From Macrothele yani (lineage: Eukaryota; Arthropoda; Arachnida; Araneae; Macrothelidae), in contig CM077006.1 in NCBI GenBank assembly GCA_039090855.1, positions 49,609,336 to 49,673,335 of the forward strand: a stretch of DNA of 64,000 nt, read 5' to 3'. The notes below the pieces were generated by a model, which did not search any database, was not told where the DNA came from, and saw nothing but the letters and a program-made list of their open reading frames with translations. Shown here one piece after another: positions 21,281 through 32,562 of the stretch. Made by a program: the position numbers and the translations under genes. Within the stretch, counting starts at the first letter, position 1; every line of letters begins with the position of its first letter.

Positions 21281-22670
21281 GGTAGGAGTCACAATCTTCC
21301 GAATTCTCAAATACGACATGAAAGGGAAGAAATTCGACTTTGACTATGCTGTGATGGATGTCGTGAACACATGGTTGGTATCAGTCTTCTAAATTCTATA
21401 AGAGCCGATTATGAAAGCTAGCCGATCGTGACAAAAAAATGTGTTGACTTAATATTGGACAATGTTAAACAACAAATTTGTTTCCAAAACATTCTAGCAT
21501 TCTTTCTATGAAAGACCGTTAATTTTTAACTTGACCTGGTGCGTATTGTAATCCATGTATAACTTCTTTATGGGTCATATAAAATTTTAGACTTTGCTTG
21601 ACTGCTGCATAAAATGAATAGCATGACGGTTCTTGTGTTTGTGTTCATGTTTTCTCCCAACATAAACTTCATAAGAGCTTTCGAGAAGATTATTGTTCTG
21701 ATGATGAAGATGGGTACGATGACTGGGAGAACCATTCCCTAAAATTGTTGAATACTTTATTCCTTTTTTGTTGAGTTAGATGAAACGAGTTGTAGCATCC
21801 ATCTAAATTCTTGTTGGGTTTTTTTTCATCTTCTTTTTCTTGCTTCACTGATTCAAAATCTATGAATACAGCAAGACTACATTTCTATTGGACGCTGTAC
21901 TCAGTTTTAATCTTTTGAAAAAAGAGATCAAAATAAGTCATCTGCTTTTCAAAAGGTTAAAACACAGTTGCAAAATGGCATGGAATACAAACAAGAGGTG
22001 CAGACAGCAAGCAGTTTTTGTTCTTTGGAAAGCTGAGTGGAATTCTTATGTACCCAAGCGGCATAATAAATTGGAAAAATAAGCGGAACAATGAAAAACA
22101 AAATGTGTCCTTAATACGTATTCCGTAGTAGTTGCAATGCCCCGTTTGTTTTACGAGAACCACTTCTCCCATCGATCCTGATGCTCGGTATCCATCCGTA
22201 GAAAAAATTTGGCACGACATCTCGTTAGGACGTCGTTTTCTGCTCTGAAAATTTCTCGAGAGCTGTTAATAAAGTGTTTTCCTTTGGTACAAGAAATTTC
22301 GTGGTAATTCTTCCGAAACGAACAAAAAATTCGAAGAAATAATTATATCGTTCTTTGATCCTCAGCTAAAAGCATGACGTGAAGAAATACGGAGGAAAAA
22401 TGGTTTTGAAGTAACATATTCTTTTCAAAATATTAGAATATGATGACTCACTCAAGAAAAATAGCAAAACTGGACGACGTCTTATGTGTTTGTTTTCTTT
22501 GACGTACTAACGCTTTTGAACGCACAGATATTTATTACTTTATTTACATTAGTGAGCTGTATTTGGTTAATTAGAAATTACTCCACATACATACTGAAGT
22601 AGGGGACACCAAATACCAATCAAACATGTGCTATATTCACGTACGCAACTATGACGTTGAGATGTCTTTA
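21281..22670. other. No recognisable gene
   Basis: A 1.4-kb AT-rich interval. Short frames (for example 21888-22082) show no domain. No tandem repeat or RNA gene seen. Confidence 0.4.
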
Positions 22671-23880
22671 CACCGATTAGTCATTACATTATGACCACCC
22701 CCAGTCTAGAAAAATGAGCGCGCCTGGAGACCGAATAGTGGTGAAGATGAAGTTAACAGAGCAGTATATATACAACCAGAGGACCAGTTTTCGGTTAGTA
22801 GAGTGTTCGGAGTCAGAATGGGAAAAGCTGACGATTTATCGGAGTTTGATAAATGACAAATTGTGATGGCACTGCGCTTCGGAACTACGATCTCGGAAAT
22901 GGCGCGGCTTGTCGGTTGTTCACGTGCCGCTGTAGTGAGTACGTATCAAAAGTGGTGCACAGATGACCAAACGACGAACTGTCGATCAGCCGTGTGTCGT
23001 CCGCAGCTTACTGACGTCAGAAGGGAGCGGAGACTGTTGCGCATTGTTCACAGCGACTTCAGGGCCACAGTGCGACAAATCACCCGCATCCACAACAGTG
23101 GTGATCAGGACAATGTGTTACTACACACAGTTCATCGCAGCCTTCTGCGCATGGGCCTGCGTGGCCGAAGACCCAGCCGGGTCCCCATGCTCACTGCACG
23201 TCATCGCCAACCATGCACGAAATGGGCCCACGATCATCGAGATTGGACCGTGGATGATTTGAAGAAAGTGGCCTGGTCTGACGAATCAAGATTACTGGTA
23301 CATCACGTAGACGGCTGAGCGCGGATACGACGATTACCAGCTGAGGCTATGGCACCTGAATGCACTGTTGGGCTAAAACGTACTGGTGGCGGGGGTGTTA
23401 TACTGTGGGCGATGTTTCCTTGGACACTTTAGGCCCCATTATCCCAATAGTACAATCCCTGGCAGCTGTCAGGTATCTGAACATCGTTGCGGACCAAGTT
23501 TACCCATTCATGGTAACTGTGTTGTTGATGGTCCTCACCAACAGGATAATGCGCCATGCCGCACTGCCAGAATCGTCAAGGAGTGGTTCGAGGAACATGC
23601 TGGTGACTTTCTGTTAATGCCCTCGCCTCCAAATTCACCTGATATGAACCGAGTCGAACATTTGTGGTTCGACTTGGAAATGCAGGTTCGCACTAAATCG
23701 CCACCACCCCGAAATTTACGGAAACTGGAAGACCTGCTGTTGACATTATGGTACCAGATACCCCAGGATATCTATCACCACCTCATCGATTGATGCCTCG
23801 CCGAGTGGCCGATGTTTTGCGGGCTAAAAAGGGTCCTACAGCTTATTAGGTAGGTGGTCATAATGCAAGTCTCATCGGTG
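22671..23880 (+). mobile_element. Tc1-like element B, TIRs and TA duplication
   Basis: The left end CACCGATTAGTCATTACATT..ATGACCACC and the right end GGTGGTCATAATGCAAGTCT..CATCGGTG are inverted repeats flanked by TA (22669-22670, 23881-23882). Length 1210 bp. The TTATGACCACC core is familiar from Tc1-like ends. Confidence 0.9.
22818..23849 (+). pseudogene. Tc1-like transposase pseudogene B
   Basis: Starts MGKADDLSEFDK, then an in-frame TGA, then IVMALRFGTTISEMARLVG and SRAAVVSTYQKW (paired-like HTH). Catalytic motifs: VAWSDESRLL (first Asp), HQQDNAPCRTA (second Asp) and SPDMNRVEHLWF (Glu). I count 36 residues between the last two, two more than the common 34. A stop near 23318 follows HHVDG, the frame shifts around 23400-23560, and another shift precedes the C-terminal MPRRVADVLRAKKGPTAY. 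All three catalytic residues survive but the gene is broken. Confidence 0.85.
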
Positions 23881-23939
23881 TATAAACAGCTGCAAAGAAG
23901 TCGGAAGTGTAAATGTGACGTATGAGTTAAATGGGCAAT

Positions 23940-24040
23940 GAAGCGACGAAAAGCCTACCGGCGTAGTTTAATTGGGAGAACATCACTCCAGGGTAGGAAG
24001 ATGTCGGTTCGATTCCACTGGCGGCAAAAAGAAGGTTACA
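23940..24040 (+). mobile_element. SINE2-like tRNA block
   Basis: GGCGTAGTTTAATTGGGAGA (A box), TCACTCCAGGGTAGGA and GTTCGATTCC (B box), then GGCGGCAAAAAGAAGGTTAC. Diverged relative of the 5968 family. Confidence 0.5.
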
Positions 24041-24169
24041 CACTCTGTGGACAAAACATTAGAGATAAGGATGGTGGGAAATTGACATGGGCATCCCCTC
24101 GCGCAGCGTGGAACATACCTAAACCGAACGCAGGTGATAAATAGGCGGATTACAGGGCTTCCTGACAAT

Positions 24170-25310
24170 GTACCACAATCGACGGACATGGGCAAAAGTG
24201 GTGTTCTGACCGACTTTGATCGTGGGTGCATTGTCGGTGCAAGACAGATTGGTCATTCTTTTGCCCGTAGGGTTCTCGAGGGCAAATGGCTTAAATTCGC
24301 AAATTTGCCGAATCCGAGTCTTCTCGCTCCGGATTGAGTTGCTCTAACCGACCAAGCTACACCGACGGAATGTATCGCTGCAGATTTATCTTTTTGGCAC
24401 GTGCTTTACCTCAGTAGTACGTCACAACCGTATCAAGGGTGTACAGGGGATACACCACCGACAGACGTACCAGCGCCCAGAGAGCCAGCGGTGGCCGACC
24501 ATACGTCTCTAATGACCTGGGTCTATCCGACCGCTGGAACTGCGGCGCAAAGAACATTCAGGTTAAATGTTGCAGGCCCAAGCAGCGCCAACGAGGGAAC
24601 GGTATGTCGCACAGTGCATACCATGGGCTACGGGAGCCGACGCCCTACTCGTGTACCACTGTTGACTGCTCGTCATCGGATATTACGCCTCGCCTAGTGC
24701 CGGGAGCATCAAAACTAGACCCTCTGCTTAGTGGCGGCTCGTCATCTGTTCAGATGAATCCCGTTTCGAACTGACGGGTGGGTGTGGCGTTGACAGCATG
24801 AGGCCATGCTCCCCTCCCCCTGCCATGCCGGCTTTGTTCACGGCACTAGTGTCTCTGTGATGGTTTCGGGAGACTTCTAATGAGACACATTAAATCCCAT
24901 AGTGTGTCTGAAGAGGTCCTTAACCGCTGGGAGCTAACAGCATGCCTTGGCTTATCATCTCCACGCTTTCATGGCCTTCCGAACATCCTGCGGCCGATGG
25001 TCTGTTCCAGCAGGACAATATGCCGCCCACCGGGCTGCAACCGCGCAGGCATAGCTCGAGGAACACTCACCTGAATTTGGAACCAGCCAGTGGGCCCCCA
25101 AGGTCCCTGGATTTAAACCATGTGGAAAATCTCTACATGCCGTGGACAGGATTATCAGATCCATGTATTTTTGGCCGATGTTTCAGGCATGGCTGGCATT
25201 ACGTCCGTAAACCCTCGGGCATCTGGTGGAATCGATGCTTCGGTGTATACAAGTTATTATTCCCGCTAGAGGATGACCAACATGCAATTAGGTTAGGCAT
25301 ATCAAATGTT
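24170..25310 (+). pseudogene. Tc1-like transposase pseudogene C, holding a SINE2
   Basis: The N-terminus at 24188 is MGKSGVLTDFDRGCIVGARQ, then IGHSF. The reading is then broken by a reverse SINE2 (24285-24425) and resumes with VSRVYRGYTTD. Later motifs are SRRPTRVPLLTARHR, SDESR-like CSDESRF (about 24745), FQQDNMPP (about 25010) and PRSLDLNHVENL (about 25110). Many stops and shifts, including within the catalytic core. Terminal repeats were not recognised. Confidence 0.75.
24285..24425 (-). mobile_element. SINE2 nested in Tc1 C
   Basis: Complement of the B box (degenerate), hairpin CTCGCTCCGGATTGAG, A-box complement CTCTAACCGACCAAGCTACA and leader (CTGCAGATTTATC...GCACGTGCTTTACCTCAGTA). Tc1 coding sequence continues on both sides. 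Confidence 0.7.
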
Positions 25311-25357
25311 TTGTCCATTGGACATGCTATTAGGTTAGGCATCTCTAATGTTTTGTC
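25279..25357. repeat. 44-bp tandem duplication
   Basis: Two copies of CATGC(A/T)ATTAGGTTAGG followed by CAT(A/C)TC(A/T)AATGTTTTGTC start at 25279 and 25323. They lie between two Tc1-like remnants, so they may derive from element ends. Confidence 0.75.
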
Positions 25358-25369
25358 AATGTGAGAAAG

Positions 25370-26800
25370 ATGCGTGATTTAGGCGATCTTGAAAGAGGCA
25401 TGATAGAGGATGCTGGGCGGTCAAATGCAAGCATCTCAGAAAAGGCAAACCTTCTCGGCTATGCAAGAACAACTGCACCGAGGGTGTACAATCAACGACT
25501 TCTTGTTGAAGGTACCTTGTGGCATATAATGCTGTTCCAGAGGTATTAAGTAACACAACACTATGCACATGTATGGGTGTTTCTGGTCCCCAATGATCTT
25601 CCTGTAGGTGGAAAAGACAGGTCAGTGTTCAACAGCAACGAAGGCTGAAGAGGATTGTATGAGGCAACAGATGATATCCATTATGTCGAGTACACCGCAG
25701 AACAATAGCAGAGTTGAGAGGAGAATTCCAGCAAACACAGCCCGTTGCACATTGACGCGAGTGAGCTCTATCACCAGATAGTATCTTCGCATACCACATA
25801 TAAATTCATATGTAGTAGGAACGGGGGCATCTGAACTGGACCCTTGAAGATTGAAAACAGGTTGTTGCCTGGTCCCATGAATTACCTTTTCAGTTGATAC
25901 ACCCTATTCACTGGCCACAATATGGCGTCAACAATACGAATTAATGGATCTCAGCTGCATAGAGTGAACTGTACAAGCTGCTGGAGGTGGTGTAATAATC
26001 TGGGGACTATTTTTATGGCTGATATTGTGTTTCTTAATACCTCGGGAACAGTATTGCATGTCACGAAGTATCTTTATCATTGTGGACCAGGCACACACGT
26101 ACATGTGCATGGTGCTTCATGATGGAGAGGGCTACTTCTAGCAGGATAATGCACCATGCCACAAGACTTGGATCATCACACAGTGTTTCCAGGTAGAGGA
26201 ATCTTGATATCATTGTGGAACCGGCGCACACGTACATGTGCATGGAGTTTCCTGATGGAGACGGTTACTTTCAGCAGAATAATGCACCCTGCCACACGGC
26301 TTGGATCATCACACAGTTCTTCCAAGTAGAGGAATCTTGATATGGTGAATATCTTTTAAATACGTGGAGATAATGTAAATAGACAATGTCATCGCTCAGT
26401 CCACATTATTTTATAAACAACGCATAACAAAACGTTAATTGAATCTTAATTTCGTGTAATTGAATCTTAATATAATTGTGGACCAGGCCCACACGTACAT
26501 GTGCATGGTGTTTCCTGATTGAGAGGGCTACTTCCAACAGGATAATGCACAATGCCACAAGGCTTGGATCATCACACAGTGATTACAGGCAGAGGAATGT
26601 TGATATCATTGTGGACCAGACACACCCATACATATACATGGTGTTTCCTGAGAGAGAGGGTTACTTCCAGCAGGAAAATGCACCATGCCAAAGGCTCGGA
26701 TCGTGTCACAGTGATTCCAGGAGAACGACAGTGGCGTTAAACCGCTAAAATGCCCCCAAAGTCCCCTGATTTTAACCTAATTGACCTGGGGGGATGAGGT
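25370..26800 (+). pseudogene. Tc1-like transposase pseudogene D with amplified core
   Basis: The N-terminus at 25370 (MRDLGDLERGMIEDAGRSNA, then SISEKANLLGYARTTAPRVY) is a Tc1-type HTH. The middle is badly eroded. GGGVIIWGLFLW-like sequence appears near 25990. The segment encoding the second catalytic motif (QDNAPCHK-like) then occurs four times (see repeat 26078-26735). A PPKSPDFNLIDL-like piece near 26755 marks the third motif, where the usual Glu is not evident. Confidence 0.65.
26078..26735. repeat. 133-bp internal repeat, four copies
   Basis: Units start near 26078, 26211, 26473 and 26606. Each contains ATTGTGGACCAGGCACACAC, GTACATGTGCATGGTG, CAGGATAATGCACCATGCCA and GGATCATCACACAGT. 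A ~130-bp unrelated AT-rich stretch (26343-26472) separates copies 2 and 3. Confidence 0.85.
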
Positions 26801-27199
26801 TGAGAAAGTCACTCGTAACAGACATTTTGTGCAGAGAACATTTGACAGCTGACGGACGCTATCGCATCTGCTTGGCTGAACATAGCTGCTGAATAATGTC
26901 CCGACCTCATTGAATCAATGTTATATCGAATCGAGGATATTTTGAAAACCGAAGGCGGTTTCACGTGTACTAGACAGGTGTTTCTAATCATTTGCTACTT
27001 CCCTGTAGGTATATCGCACTGGATAATGATAAAAATCGACCGAAACGTACCTTTCGGGAACGCTGTTAAAAGGTAACAGCAATACTTCAAAATGGCAATG
27101 CATGAAAAATACGGATCTAGCAGCCTTTGAATGAGATTTCTTCAACGACGATCAACTGAGTGATACACCAAAAAACATGGAATTCAACGAAAATGGAAA
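26801..27199. other. No recognisable gene
   Basis: Eroded sequence that may include the tail of Tc1 D. No further domain. Confidence 0.35.
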
Positions 27200-28678
27200 A
27201 AAAAAATCATGGAAATGGTTGCAGAATACATTGCATCGACATGCGGTCGCTGCATATATGTGTGGCTCTGTGCATATATTAAAAATCACAAAATGGCTCA
27301 CATTAAGGAAAGGAATGCCGGATGGTGTCATAAACTGAAACATCAAACACCACTTTAAATCAGGGCTCTAGATACAAGGGCTGGCTCATTCGGCAGATTT
27401 TAGTTGTCCCCGGAAGTTGCGTCTGGTAACGTAGCTGAGATGCTTCGCTGAGTGTTAGGAATCACGTTTGATCTACTCTGTGCAGGGAACTCTGATGATA
27501 AACACAACTACTGAGCTGCCGAATTTGAAACAGAATGGTGAAATGAATTAAAGAAACAAAAAGAGTGAAGCAGAATGTATATCATTAATTGTTTCCACCT
27601 TTTTTATATGTGTGCATTACTTCCATCAAACAGGAAAATAATGCGTTTTTGTAAATAATAAAACCTCAGCTATTGTAATTTTTGTTAAACGTTTCTGAAA
27701 TTCAGGTGTCCATTTAATTCGACTTTTACCCTCTACAGGCGAGTTTACCTGTGTTTTTGTAAGTATGTTTCGAAATCATCTGTCATTTTTTTCAGTTTCT
27801 GATTTTTCTTTTGATTTTTTACCTTAATTTTCAGTTCCCTGATTTGTTTCAATTAAAGCTGTCGCGAACGATTCCTTCTTCTGGCTTTGCAAGAAAAGCT
27901 CTTTAAAATACGCTTTTTTTTTTCATTTTTCAAAACGTTTGGCTCTTAATCCATTATTGACAATGCCATTAAAAAATTTACTTTTTTTTTTTTGGGGCAT
28001 ATCACATTTCACGCAGAAAACTGTCTCTTCATCTGATGAAGGTTGAATAGCGGCCAAGAAAATGACCTTTTTCTTGTAACTAAAATTTTTTGTCTATCAA
28101 AAGCATCATGCACTACATTTCTCTTTCTTTGTCTTTCACCTCTTGTAGTGACATTTTCAATGTTTGATCTTGGTAAATTGACTGTTGGTATAGCCGGCGG
28201 TTTCAGAGTCTATTTCATTGATAAACCAAGGAGATTCATCATATCGTTCGTACTCACTATTTAACACTAGAACGCCAGCTGGCGTCATTTCGACTCCGCG
28301 GGCTACGAAATCCCTCGTGCCTGCCGTCAATTTTGAATTTATTTACTGTCCTTCCATGACTTTTATTAAATTAGTAATGCCTATAACTTCAGGAAAGCAG
28401 AATCATGGAATTTAATTTCCAAAGGATTAATCAGCTTATATACCTAGAACGTCCAACGGAGTGTATCGACTCCAAAAAATGAAACAAAATTGCCTCGTTT
28501 TCTCACGGCGTCGTGACCTTGAGCCACACTTTTTTCAAAGGAAGTGCCTGATCACGCACAATGCCCCTTCCTCTCCACAGGTTCGGCAACTGGTTAGTTC
28601 CGTGCATAGGTTCTTACTGTTGTCGTCTCTGTATCTCTGCTATTGACTTATTCAGTTTAGTAAAAACATATTGGTGGA

Positions 28679-30339
28679 ATGGCGCGCAAAAGAGGGCTGA
28701 TACCAGAAGAAATGGAAGCTTTTGTACAAGAACTGACGGAAATTGAATCGGAAGGCGGAAAGTTGTCAGAACTTGACGAGGACTCTGAAGAAATCAAATA
28801 TGAATGTGAAAGTAATCATTCCTCGGATTCCGACGTAAGTGAGGATGAACTATAAATACTCCCTCTAGTAATACGGAAATGTTCATTGCTCATGACGGTA
28901 CATAATAGAAAATGTGCGGAAATAAAAGAAAGCCTGAGAGATACCCTAATCAAAATATCCTAAGATAGGATTGTGGACCGACAAATCACGCAAAGAGAAA
29001 AGTGAAAGATGATAGCATTTTGAGCGCAGGGCGTCTGTTTATGGAATAAGATTTTACATCATATAAAAAAATGCACAGAATCTGAGGCGCGTCGTGTTAC
29101 GAAGAATGACCACTGGTTCCTTTCTGTGGATGAGCTACATGCAATTATAGGAATACTGTGCGCTCGAGGTGTAAGTGGAGCGAAAGGAATTGACCTTCAT
29201 TCTTTTGTGATCTAATTCATGAATTTCTTCAATGAAACTATGGGTAGAAACAAATTTTGTGACATTCTGCGATTTTTGAGATTTGACTTGAAATTCTAAA
29301 CGTTCCACTCGATTGCAGTTCGACAAATTTGGAATGGTGTCTGAAATTTGGAATCGCTTCATCGAAAACTACATCATTTGCTTCAAACCAGGTGACAATG
29401 TAACAATAGACGAACAGTTATTCCCAAGCAAAACACGTTGCCCTTTTACTCAGTTTATACTCACCTAAACCTGATAAATACGGACAAAAGTTTTGGCTTG
29501 CTGTTGACTTACGAACTAAATATCTTCTCAACGCCTTCCCTTATTTGGGTAAAAATTAAGAACGCCTCACAACCATAGTCTATCCGATTATGTTGCTATG
29601 CGACTGATGGAACCATTTGCAAAGAAAGGTAAGAATGTCACAGTAGACAACTTCTTCACATCACTTCATTTTTCTAAACTATTACAAAAGAATGGAACAA
29701 GCTTGGTAGAGAAGGCGTTGAGAAGATATTCGGTTAGGCTCTGGTCAGAAGAGAAATTTCGCAGTCTGTGAAGAATTCCCGGGATACAATGTACGAAACG
29801 AAAATTCTAAACCATGAAGAAACTCTTACAGTATACCAAGGAAAGGGAAGGAAAAATCTCATGATTCTTAGTACTCTTCATCGAAGTGTCGATATTGCAA
29901 ACAATGAAAAGAAAACTCCTGATATTATTGGTTTTATAACGAAACCAAGTGTGGTGTAGACGTTATTGATCAAATGGCTAGAAAGTATTCCATGAAGGCG
30001 CCATCAAGAAGATGGCCTGTTCATACATTTTATAATATGTTAGATTTGGAAGTTATAAATGTATGGATTATTTACAAAGAAGTTACCGAGAAACGCATTG
30101 CAAGACGAACCTTTATTCAGTTATTAGCTGATGAGATGCGTCAAAACTACATAAGCGTCCAAAAGGAGTCAAGGGAAAATATATGCACATGAGATTTCTC
30201 AGATAAGGCAGCACCAAAAAGAGAAAATTGTGAAATAAAATTTTGCAAAGGGAACATGACTACTAAGGATTGTATGTCGTGTAAGAAAATGGTGTGTGGT
30301 AAATGTGTAACTAAGATGAATTACACATGCAAAAATTGA
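28679..30339 (+). pseudogene. piggyBac transposase pseudogene
   Basis: ATG at 28679 opens MARKRGLIPEEMEAFVQ with an acidic N-terminus (DEDSEE, SDSDVSEDEL), then a stop at about 28853. Further along are KNDHWFLSVDELHAIIGIL, then a damaged stretch, VSEIWNRFIENYIICFKPG, NVTIDEQLFPSKTRCPF (containing the conserved DEQ of the DDE domain), PDKYGQKFWLAVDLRTKYLL, TVDNFFTSL and IKWLEKY-region equivalents. The C-terminus has ARKYSMKAPSRRWPVHTFYN, then a Cys-rich tail (CMSCKKMVCGKCVTKMNYTC) ending at 30339. Multiple stops and shifts. The nested Tc1 lies about 40 bp past the stop, so it did not break the ORF. Confidence 0.88.
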
Positions 30340-30381
30340 ATGCCGGAACATTAGCTTCTAAAATTCATGTAAGTATATGCA

Positions 30382-31790
30382 CACTGCTGGCCACCCAAAA
30401 TGCAACACCAAGAACGACACGAGATAGCAAAGTCAGATTTACTGGACACATACCAACAGATACAAAGATGAAACGATTGAGCTTAGAGGCCCATGCGACT
30501 TGCGGAACACGCAGACATCAATAGTTCGTGTGGCCCCCATGGCTGGCAATAACGGCCACTACACGCCGCGGCATCCAACGAAAGAGGCTTTGGATGTGGA
30601 CTTGGGGTATGTCGGTCCAGGCTGCTTCAACACGTTGCCACACTTCATCAGGCGTAGCCGCGGGTGGTGCTTGCCGGGCCACTCGGTTGCCGATCAGCGA
30701 CCAGACGTATTCGATGGGCGACATATCGGAAGAACAGGCGGGCCACGGCAGCAGTGACACCTGGTGGGCCGTGAAGAATTGTTGCACGATGCGCGCCACG
30801 TGCGGGCGCGCGTTGTCCTGTTGAAACGTGGCCGCTGGCAGATTTTGCAGGTAAGGGAGGACTTTAGGCTCCAAAACGTCAGAGATGGTGAGGTGGATGT
30901 TGAATGTACCGGCGATGCGTACCAGAGAGGTGCGGGTGTCATATCCAATTGCGCCCCAAACCATAACGCCAGGCGACGGACTGGTATGGTGATGCATAAT
31001 GCTGGCGTCATACAGTCTCTCGCCGCGGTGCCGCCACACGCGGATCCGACCATCGTGGTGTTGCAGGCAGAAGCGGGATTCGTCGGAGAAGACAATGTCG
31101 TGTCATTCCGTAGTCCATGTGCGGCGTTCAACGGCCCACTGCCGCCGCACTCGCCAGTGGTATAACGTCAATGGAAATCGGAGCAATGGGCGCCATGCCA
31201 CAATTCCCCGCTCCTACAGACGACGTCCAACAGTACGTGCTGACACAGGTTGTTGCGCAACACACCCTAATTCCTGCGCTAACGTTCGTGATGTGGCGGT
31301 GCGAGCCGTCAATGCACGCAGCACAACATGCCGGTCCTCTCGTTCGGTGGTGTTCCGCGGCTGCGGCAATCGCTCACGTCGGTCCGTCCGTCACTCCTGC
31401 ACCCACTGAATCCATACTCGCCTCACTGTGGTTGGATGTCGTCCCACACGGGCGCCGATGTCTCGGTACGATAAACCGCTGTCGCGATAAGCCACTATTC
31501 GTCCTCTGTCGAACTCCGAAACGTGCTGGAATGACTGCCGTATTTTGCGACGAGGCATCAGAAAGCTTCCCACGCCCAGGTCCGGCAGCACAACACACTT
31601 CCACTACTTACACCCCGCTTTCTGTGCACCCTTCTTATTGTGCTTCTCGGTAGCGTGCCGGGCGCACATGATTTGCATATGCCCTGCAATGCTAATCGGT
31701 TGCATGTCCTCTCGCGGGCGACGCATGCTGCGAATTTCAGGCCAATCGGATGCTTCCTTCTTGGTGTTGCATTTTGGGTGGTCAGCAGTG
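30382..31790 (-). mobile_element. Tc1-like element E inside piggyBac
   Basis: Ends CACTGCTGGCCACCCAAAAT and the complement (ATTTTGGGTGGTCAGCAGTG). TA is intact at the right (31791-31792); the left flank reads CA, a likely TA decay. Length 1409 bp. The ends share CACTGCTGGCC with element A, so the two are relatives. Confidence 0.92.
30518..31558 (-). pseudogene. Tc1-like transposase E, full length with three nonsense codons
   Basis: The start at 31558 is MPRRKIRQSFQHVSEFDRGR (HTH), then IGARVGRHPTTVRRVW. I could follow one frame through to the stop at 30518. It is interrupted only by TGA after WVQE, TAG after RTVGRRL and TGA after RTWTTE, with no frameshift. Motifs: HDIVFSDESRF (first Asp), FQQDNARPHVA (second Asp), SDMSPIEYVW (Glu) and C-terminal MPRRVVAVIASHGGHTNY. 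About 346 codons, the normal length. Catalytic residues are all present, so inactivation seems due to point nonsense changes. It would act on the CACTGCTGGCC ends. Confidence 0.88.
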
Positions 31791-32562
31791 TATTTCATGG
31801 ATTACTGTAACAATTTCCCCAAACTGATTTAAACTGTAACTTCAAAAATCTACCATCTGTTGAAAAAAGTATTATGTATAATTCATAAATATAGATAAAA
31901 GAGTTTAAGGATCTATTCATTCGTATGCATAATGTGTATGTCTTTCCCCTATTCACCACGCAGGAGTCGAAATGACTCCGGTGGGCGTTCTGGGGGTAAC
32001 GACCTTAGCTGGCGTTCTATTGTTAAAAAGCGCTCACTGCAAATCCTGGCATTTTTCTCATTAAAAGAATCCGTTCTGCAACACCTGTTAACACAGTCTT
32101 TTGTAACTACTGGGTCGTTTCGAGGAAAACAATGAAAAATTATGTTTCGCCTTTCATATTATTGCTGGTATTTCGGCACGTAGCAACAGCGCAGAAAGCC
32201 ATTGTGCGAAAATGATGTACCAGAGAAATTAAATAAAATCATTTGATGTCAGAAATACAACCAAACAAACAGCAGATAACTAATGCGAATGCAACAAACG
32301 TGGGTTAACAGCATCCACTGAGTGTTTTACATCGCGCACTGACAAGTAACATGCATCGCCGTGACGTCACTGAGCGACGCAAGCCAGGACCACTTCAACG
32401 ACCAGAATCCCAAAGCGATGAGCCAGCCCTTGTTACTAAGCCCTGACATTAAATAGTCTTCTTTCAGAAAATCATTGAAAAGACAATTCTGAGAAAATGT
32501 CCTTGAGTACTTTCTATATACATTGCATCGACATGCAGCCGCTACATATCATCATCATCATA

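Larger units (their letters stand above)
28265..32022 (+). mobile_element. piggyBac element, TTAA-flanked, holding a Tc1
   Basis: TTAA at 28261-28264 and 32023-32026 flank inverted ends CACTAGAACGCCAGCT and the complement of CAATAGAACGCCAGCT. Subterminal motifs (CATTTCGACTCC / GGAGTCGAAATGACTCC) recur near both ends and again near 28455. Without the Tc1 (30382-31790) it would be about 2.35 kb, a normal length for the family. Confidence 0.92.
27357..32438 (-). mobile_element. P-like / THAP transposon remnant, host of piggyBac
   Basis: The outer ends are inverted: CAGGGCTCTAGATACAAGGG..CTGGCTCAT at the left, and at the right the complement of CAGGGCTTAGTAACAAGGGC..TGGCTCAT. Flanking 8-mers CTTTAAAT and CATTAAAT differ at one base, fitting an 8-bp target duplication in R217. 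Once the piggyBac is removed at its TTAA, about 1.3 kb remain. The minus strand then encodes a THAP domain from ATG 32202: MAFCAVATCRNTSNN, a one-step frameshift, then FHCFPRNDPVVTKDCVNR, TDSFNEKNARICSERF and, across the TTAA, LNSEYERYDESP followed by AIPTVNLP. THAP, CAnRG-type ends and an 8-bp duplication are features of the P superfamily. No RNase H-like core is recognisable, so it is probably an internal-deletion derivative. Confidence 0.65.

Noticed and set aside
30694..31131. 145- and 136-codon ORFs overlapping Tc1 E on both strands
   Set aside because: Shadows of the GC-richer transposase region in other frames; the true frame carries the DDE motifs.
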